Source: CAZERD01 sp964515405 | GTDB lineage: Bacteria; Campylobacterota_A; Desulfurellia; Desulfurellales; CAZERD01 | Reading direction: 5' to 3' | NCBI GenBank assembly: GCA_964515405.1 | Contig: CAZERD010000009.1 | Location: forward strand, 1-45,531 | DNA: 45,531 bases | Part shown: piece by piece, positions 42,185 through 45,531 of the stretch | Layout of the letters: every line of letters starts with the position of its first letter | Numbering within the stretch: position 1 is the stretch's first letter | Notes under the pieces: model-generated | Databases searched by the model: none | What the model was told of the DNA's origin: nothing | The model's input: the letters and a program-made list of their open reading frames with translations, nothing else | Program-made: the position numbers and the translations under genes

Positions 42185-43268
42185 AGAACCGCCTCTTAAA
42201 CGTGGAGAATTCTCCAGTGCGTATAGCCTTCCTGATTCTCTCCATTAACTTAGTATAGTAGTAAATATTGTGTATGGTTGCAAGGGTATAAAAGGAGAGC
42301 TCGCCAGCTTTGTACAGATGTCTTAGATATGCCCTTGAAAAGCGGGTGCACGTATAACACCTACAGTGCTCATCTATGGGTTTTGAGTCGGATGCAAATT
42401 CACTTCTTTTTATGTTGAGTATCCCGTTGTCTGTAAAGAGTGAACCATTGCGGGCATTTCTTGTTGGTATTACGCAGTCGAACATATCTATCCCGAGGGA
42501 TACCATTTCAATAATATCTTCTGGTTTGCCTATCCCCATTGCGTATCTTGGTTTGTCTTCAGGTAAGTGTTCTGTAGCCGTAGCACATGCCCTGTATGTT
42601 TCTTCCGTTGGTTCTCCTACACTTAGACCGCCTATAGCTATGCCGTCAAATTCCATTTCCCCAATGCGGTGTGCTGCTTCACGTCTTAATTCTTCAAATA
42701 CACCGCCTTGAACTATCCCAAACATAGCATTCACGGGGAATAGTTTTCTTGACTCAATAGATCGCTCAGCCCATTTAAGCGTTATATTGAGGGACTGAGC
42801 TATCCTGTTGAGGCTAGAGCCGTACGGGGGACACTCATCCAGTACCATCGCTATGTCGCTCCCCCATCGGTATTGGAGTTGAATCACATCTTCTGGAGTT
42901 AGGAAATGGAGCGATCCATCTATGTGTGATCTGAAACTAACACCTGATACTGATACGGTTGTTAATCCTTTTAAGCTGAAAACCTGAAATCCTCCACTGT
43001 CTGTTAATATTCCGCGTTTCCAGCCCGTGAACCTATGCAGTCCACCAAGTTTCTCTATAACGTCGACCCCGGGGCGCAGATAAAGATGATACGTATTGGA
43101 TAACATAATGCTCACTCCAATATTCTCAAGCATCTCCGGGAGTAAGGCTTTCACGGTTCCTTGGGTACCCACTGGCATGAAGACAGGGGTCTGTACTTTT
43201 AGATAGCCTAGATCTATAACGCCTACCCTGCTCTTTCCATCCCTGTGTTTTATTGAGAAGTTAAACAT
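42147..43268 (-). CDS. tgt: tRNA-guanine transglycosylase
   Basis: Exchanges guanine-34 for the queuine precursor preQ1 in tRNAs with GUN anticodons. The 373 residues match bacterial Tgt. Seen are PVFMPVGTQGTVKAL, LSNTYHLYLRPG, the Asp motif TDSGGFQVFSL, the nucleophile-Asp motif FDCVIPTRNARNG and the zinc site CRCYTCTRFSRAYLRH. It overlaps purE by 8 bases. Other queuosine genes are not in the window. Confidence 0.96.
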   Translation of the reverse strand: MFNFSIKHRDGKSRVGVIDLGYLKVQTPVFMPVGTQGTVKALLPEMLENIGVSIMLSNTYHLYLRPGVDVIEKLGGLHRFTGWKRGILTDSGGFQVFSLKGLTTVSVSGVSFRSHIDGSLHFLTPEDVIQLQYRWGSDIAMVLDECPPYGSSLNRIAQSLNITLKWAERSIESRKLFPVNAMFGIVQGGVFEELRREAAHRIGEMEFDGIAIGGLSVGEPTEETYRACATATEHLPEDKPRYAMGIGKPEDIIEMVSLGIDMFDCVIPTRNARNGSLFTDNGILNIKRSEFASDSKPIDEHCRCYTCTRFSRAYLRHLYKAGELSFYTLATIHNIYYYTKLMERIRKAIRTGEFSTFKRRFYERYKVVRQSSE

Positions 43269-43734
43269 TGCTGTTTGTGGCTTTTACTTCTTCTTCCTGA
43301 TGTTTCATATACTCTGAGAGTTTCTCCCTGAGATGCTCATTGCTCAGGGAGAGTATTCTTATAGCGAGCAAGGCTGCATTCTTTGCCCCCTTCTTTCCTA
43401 CACCCATGGTGGCTACGGGTACACCTGAGGGCATTTGGGCTACTGAGAATAAAGCATCAAGTCCCATGAGTTCGGCTGGGAGTGGGACGCCTATTACGGG
43501 TCTTGTAGTGTATGATGCTATTACGCCGGGCAGAGCTGCCGATAGACCAGCAAGCACTATAGCTATGTCGTACTCTTTATCAACTTTGAGAGCTATTTCC
43601 CTTGTGAAGTTTGGGCTCCTGTGGGCACTTGTTATGAACACGCTGTTTTCTATATTGAATTCCTTCAAAACATTCAACACTGCGGATATAAATTCGCCAT
43701 CGCTTTTGCTACCTGCTATTACAGCTACCTTCAT
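43261..43734 (-). CDS. purE: N5-carboxyaminoimidazole ribonucleotide mutase (PurE)
   Basis: Moves the carboxyl group from N5-CAIR to give CAIR in purine synthesis. The 157 residues show AGSKSDGEF, the catalytic-region SAHRSP, LAGLSAALPGVIASYTTRPV and QMPSGVPVATMGVGKKGAKN. I see no PurK in the window, so the direct AIR-carboxylating (class II) alternative cannot be ruled out, but the motifs look closer to class I. The ATG at 43734 lies one base after the purD stop. Confidence 0.93.
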   Translation of the reverse strand: MKVAVIAGSKSDGEFISAVLNVLKEFNIENSVFITSAHRSPNFTREIALKVDKEYDIAIVLAGLSAALPGVIASYTTRPVIGVPLPAELMGLDALFSVAQMPSGVPVATMGVGKKGAKNAALLAIRILSLSNEHLREKLSEYMKHQEEEVKATNSNV

Positions 43735-43735
43735 T

Positions 43736-45016
43736 CTACACTCCTAAGTATTTTATCGCTTTATTGCCTATGTCTTTCCTGTAATACATACCTTCAAACT
43801 TAATGAGTTGGATTCCAGAGTAGGCTTTTTTCTGTGCGTCAGTAAAGTTTCTGCTTATACCTACCACGTTTAATACTCTTCCGCCGTTTGTGTATATTTT
43901 GCCTTTTATTCTTTTTGTGCCGGCGTGAAATACAGCGACGTCTTCCAACTGTTTCACCCTTTTCAATCCTGTTATTTCTTTTCCCTTTTCGTAATGGTTG
44001 GGGTAGCCACCGCTGGCTGCTACAACACACACGGCATACCTGTTATCCCACTCTACTTTCCCCCCCGAGAGTTCGGATTCCACGCTTGCGATGAATAGTT
44101 CCATTATGTCTGACTTCATGAGGGGGAGAATAGCCTGTGCTTCTGGATCCCCGAATCTGCAATTGAATTCGAGTATATAGGGTCTATTATTTTTTATCAT
44201 GAGCCCGGCGTAGAGTATTCCTTTGTAAGATATCCCTTCCATTGCGAATCCATCCATTGTTCTCAGGAATACCTCATCAATGATCTCCTTGAACAATTTA
44301 TCGTTTATTATGGGTGCCCTTGCGTATGCACCCATTCCACCTGTGTTTGGTCCTTTATCGTTGTCATATATCTGTTTGTGGTCCTGTGCTGGGATTAATG
44401 GGATGATCGTTTTACCGTCAACAAATGCCAGTAAAGAAGCTTCCTCTCCCTCAATGAACTCTTCTATAACTACCTTTTCCCCTGCCTTTCCGAATTTTTT
44501 ATTAACGAATATCTCTTTCAGTGCATGTTCTGCTTCGTCGGCAGATTTTGCTACAGATACCCCTTTCCCTCGGGCCAAGCCATCAGCTTTTACTACTATT
44601 GGAGTTCCTTTTCTGTTTATATACTCCATAGCATCTCTATAATTGTCAAACACGCTAAAGTCTGCTGTTGGTATGTTGTATTTCTTGAAAAACACCTTTG
44701 CAAAGGACTTGCTTGCTTCTATTTGTGATGCTCTTTTTGAAGGTCCAAATACATTTATACCTTCTGAGGAAAGGTAGTCTGAGATGCCCATTGCTAAGGG
44801 TGCTTCTGGCCCTACAACGACGAGGGATACGTTGTTTCTTTTGCAGAAGTTTTTTATGCTTTCAAAGTCTGTCTCGGATAATTCAATGTTCTCGGCTATT
44901 TCAAGTGTTCCCCCGTTCCCTCTTAGGCAAAACAAGTCACTGCACAGCGGAGACTGTCTTATTTTATATGCTATGACGTGTTCTCTACCACCAGAACCTA
45001 TTACGAGCACGTTCAT
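43736..45016 (-). CDS. purD: phosphoribosylamine-glycine ligase
   Basis: ATP-grasp enzyme joining phosphoribosylamine and glycine, the second step of purine synthesis. The 426 residues have the N-terminal VIGSGGREHVIAYKI, GPEAPLAMG, the ATP-grasp core VVKADGLARGKGVSVA and EEFIEGEEASLLAF, NTGGMGAYAR and the metal-site segment EFNCRFGDPEAQ. GGGAGG lies about 9 bases before the ATG. It is the first gene after a putative promoter (45045-45073) and is coupled to purE. Confidence 0.96.
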   Translation of the reverse strand: MNVLVIGSGGREHVIAYKIRQSPLCSDLFCLRGNGGTLEIAENIELSETDFESIKNFCKRNNVSLVVVGPEAPLAMGISDYLSSEGINVFGPSKRASQIEASKSFAKVFFKKYNIPTADFSVFDNYRDAMEYINRKGTPIVVKADGLARGKGVSVAKSADEAEHALKEIFVNKKFGKAGEKVVIEEFIEGEEASLLAFVDGKTIIPLIPAQDHKQIYDNDKGPNTGGMGAYARAPIINDKLFKEIIDEVFLRTMDGFAMEGISYKGILYAGLMIKNNRPYILEFNCRFGDPEAQAILPLMKSDIMELFIASVESELSGGKVEWDNRYAVCVVAASGGYPNHYEKGKEITGLKRVKQLEDVAVFHAGTKRIKGKIYTNGGRVLNVVGISRNFTDAQKKAYSGIQLIKFEGMYYRKDIGNKAIKYLGV

Positions 45017-45044
45017 TTGTTAGTTTCCTCCCTGCATTTTTAGT

Positions 45045-45073
45045 ATTCTTACCTGCAGCGGTAAAAAAGTCAA
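45045..45073 (-). promoter_or_regulatory. putative promoter upstream of purD
   Basis: On the minus strand TTGACT (plus 45068-45073), a 17-bp spacer and AAGAAT (plus 45045-45050). The -35 is good and the -10 weak. No purine-riboswitch-like fold or strong operator is visible in the 73-bp gap. Confidence 0.5.
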
Positions 45074-45089
45074 GAAGGTGCATCGTGGA

Positions 45090-45434
45090 TTATGGTTTCT
45101 TATTGAGGAGTTTTAAAGCTTTTGACAGTCCTGTTTTTACGCCTGCATACCTCATAACCCTTGCCACTCGAGTGCGGTGCTGTATGTCGTAGCAGTTATT
45201 GGGACAGTGCCTGCACTTTGGTTTTGGCTCCTGAGTGCACTCCTTTAGCCTATCCATGGCGTACTCGAATAATTCTTGACACTGTGGACATAGTGAAATT
45301 GCAACCGATAACTTACACCCACTGCGCTCAATTTCGTATTTCTTATTTAACTGATTGCTGTGTTTGTCAGAGCAGTATATTGAAAAGAATTTGATGAGGA
45401 TTCTAATCTCGTTCTTAAACTTCTCGCAAGTCAT
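45090..45434 (-). CDS. YgbA-like (nitrous-oxide-stimulated promoter family) Cys-rich protein
   Basis: A 114-residue cytoplasmic protein that matches the YgbA family pattern. It has CPQCQELFEYAMDRLKEC, then KPKCRHCPNNCYD and the basic VARVMRYAG segment. The conserved cysteines (two CxxC-type groups plus others) suggest metal or iron-sulfur binding. E. coli ygbA is induced by nitric oxide via NsrR and aids recovery from nitrosative stress; the role here is inference from family. The ATG overlaps the stop of the preceding partial gene (ATGA), so the pair is probably co-translated. Confidence 0.85.
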   Translation of the reverse strand: MTCEKFKNEIRILIKFFSIYCSDKHSNQLNKKYEIERSGCKLSVAISLCPQCQELFEYAMDRLKECTQEPKPKCRHCPNNCYDIQHRTRVARVMRYAGVKTGLSKALKLLNKKP

Positions 45435-45531
45435 ATATTCTCGCAGTTATATATTCGTTTTTCATATTCAATAATATCTTCAGTTCTTAAAAATAAATGC
45501 TCTGGGATATTAAGCCCTTTATTGATAATGG
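45431..45531 (-). CDS. 3' end of an unidentified gene, truncated by window edge
   Basis: A minus-strand frame is open from the window edge to a TGA at 45431-45433 and encodes 32 residues ending EYEKRIYNCENI. It overlaps the ygbA-like start by 4 bases (ATGA), a pattern that supports real coding. I cannot identify the product from this fragment. It would be the upstream partner of the ygbA-like gene. Confidence 0.6.
   Translation of the reverse strand, partial: IINKGLNIPEHLFLRTEDIIEYEKRIYNCENI

Overview
The window looks like ordinary chromosome from a Gram-negative, anaerobic, probably thermophilic bacterium. The evidence is a full four-subunit 2-oxoacid:ferredoxin oxidoreductase, SecDF/YajC, a bifunctional PBP1A, a predicted lipoprotein, frequent ATA and AGG/AGA codons, TTG/GTG starts behind strong Shine-Dalgarno sites, and very tight gene packing. 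The gene mix recalls Thermosulfidibacter-, Desulfurella/Hippea- or Aquificota-like lineages. That placement is inference only; no rRNA is present. I see no insertion sequence, prophage, plasmid gene or CRISPR array.

Layout. (1) 1-1990 (+): 3' part of serA and a TauE/SafE exporter. (2) 2013-3567 (-): a sialidase-like propeller protein and a short PrmA-type methyltransferase. (3) 3579-7857 (+): a trehalose operon with its own promoter: DUF5752-like protein, TreT, OtsB, OtsA, then a terminator-like hairpin. (4) 7881-13983 (+): a strong promoter, monomeric isocitrate dehydrogenase, an intercistronic terminator, korDABC and speE. (5) 14086-30739 (+): a long, almost gapless run: gpmI, eno, glgP, U32 protein, rsmD, coaD, aspartate aminotransferase, TPR membrane protein, PBP1A, RluD-type synthase, FN3 lipoprotein and a ComM-like ATPase. 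(6) 30741-31277 (-): a membrane protein with its own promoter. (7) 31379-31766: an unexplained, hairpin-rich gene-free stretch next to tRNA-Arg(UCG). (8) 31876-45531 (-): read in transcription order: a partial gene, ygbA-like gene, purD, purE, tgt, a nucleotidyltransferase-like gene, a small Gly-rich membrane protein, lemA, xer, ispD, ispF, DUF2905, yajC, secD, secF, glnE, maf and DUF4870.

How the genes fit together. Isocitrate dehydrogenase and the Kor complex catalyse adjacent TCA steps around 2-oxoglutarate, either oxidatively or, with reduced ferredoxin, as CO2-fixing carboxylations. GpmI, enolase and glycogen phosphorylase link storage glucan to lower glycolysis. The trehalose operon carries two routes to trehalose, OtsA/OtsB and TreT. 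The remaining genes are mostly housekeeping: cell wall, protein export, isoprenoid and purine synthesis, rRNA/tRNA modification and nitrogen control.

The points I find most worth following are the hairpin-rich stretch at 31379-31766, the internally duplicated DUF5752-like protein in the trehalose operon, the terminator between idh and korD, and the nucleotidyltransferase-like/lemA cluster. I did not find a clearly new multi-gene system.
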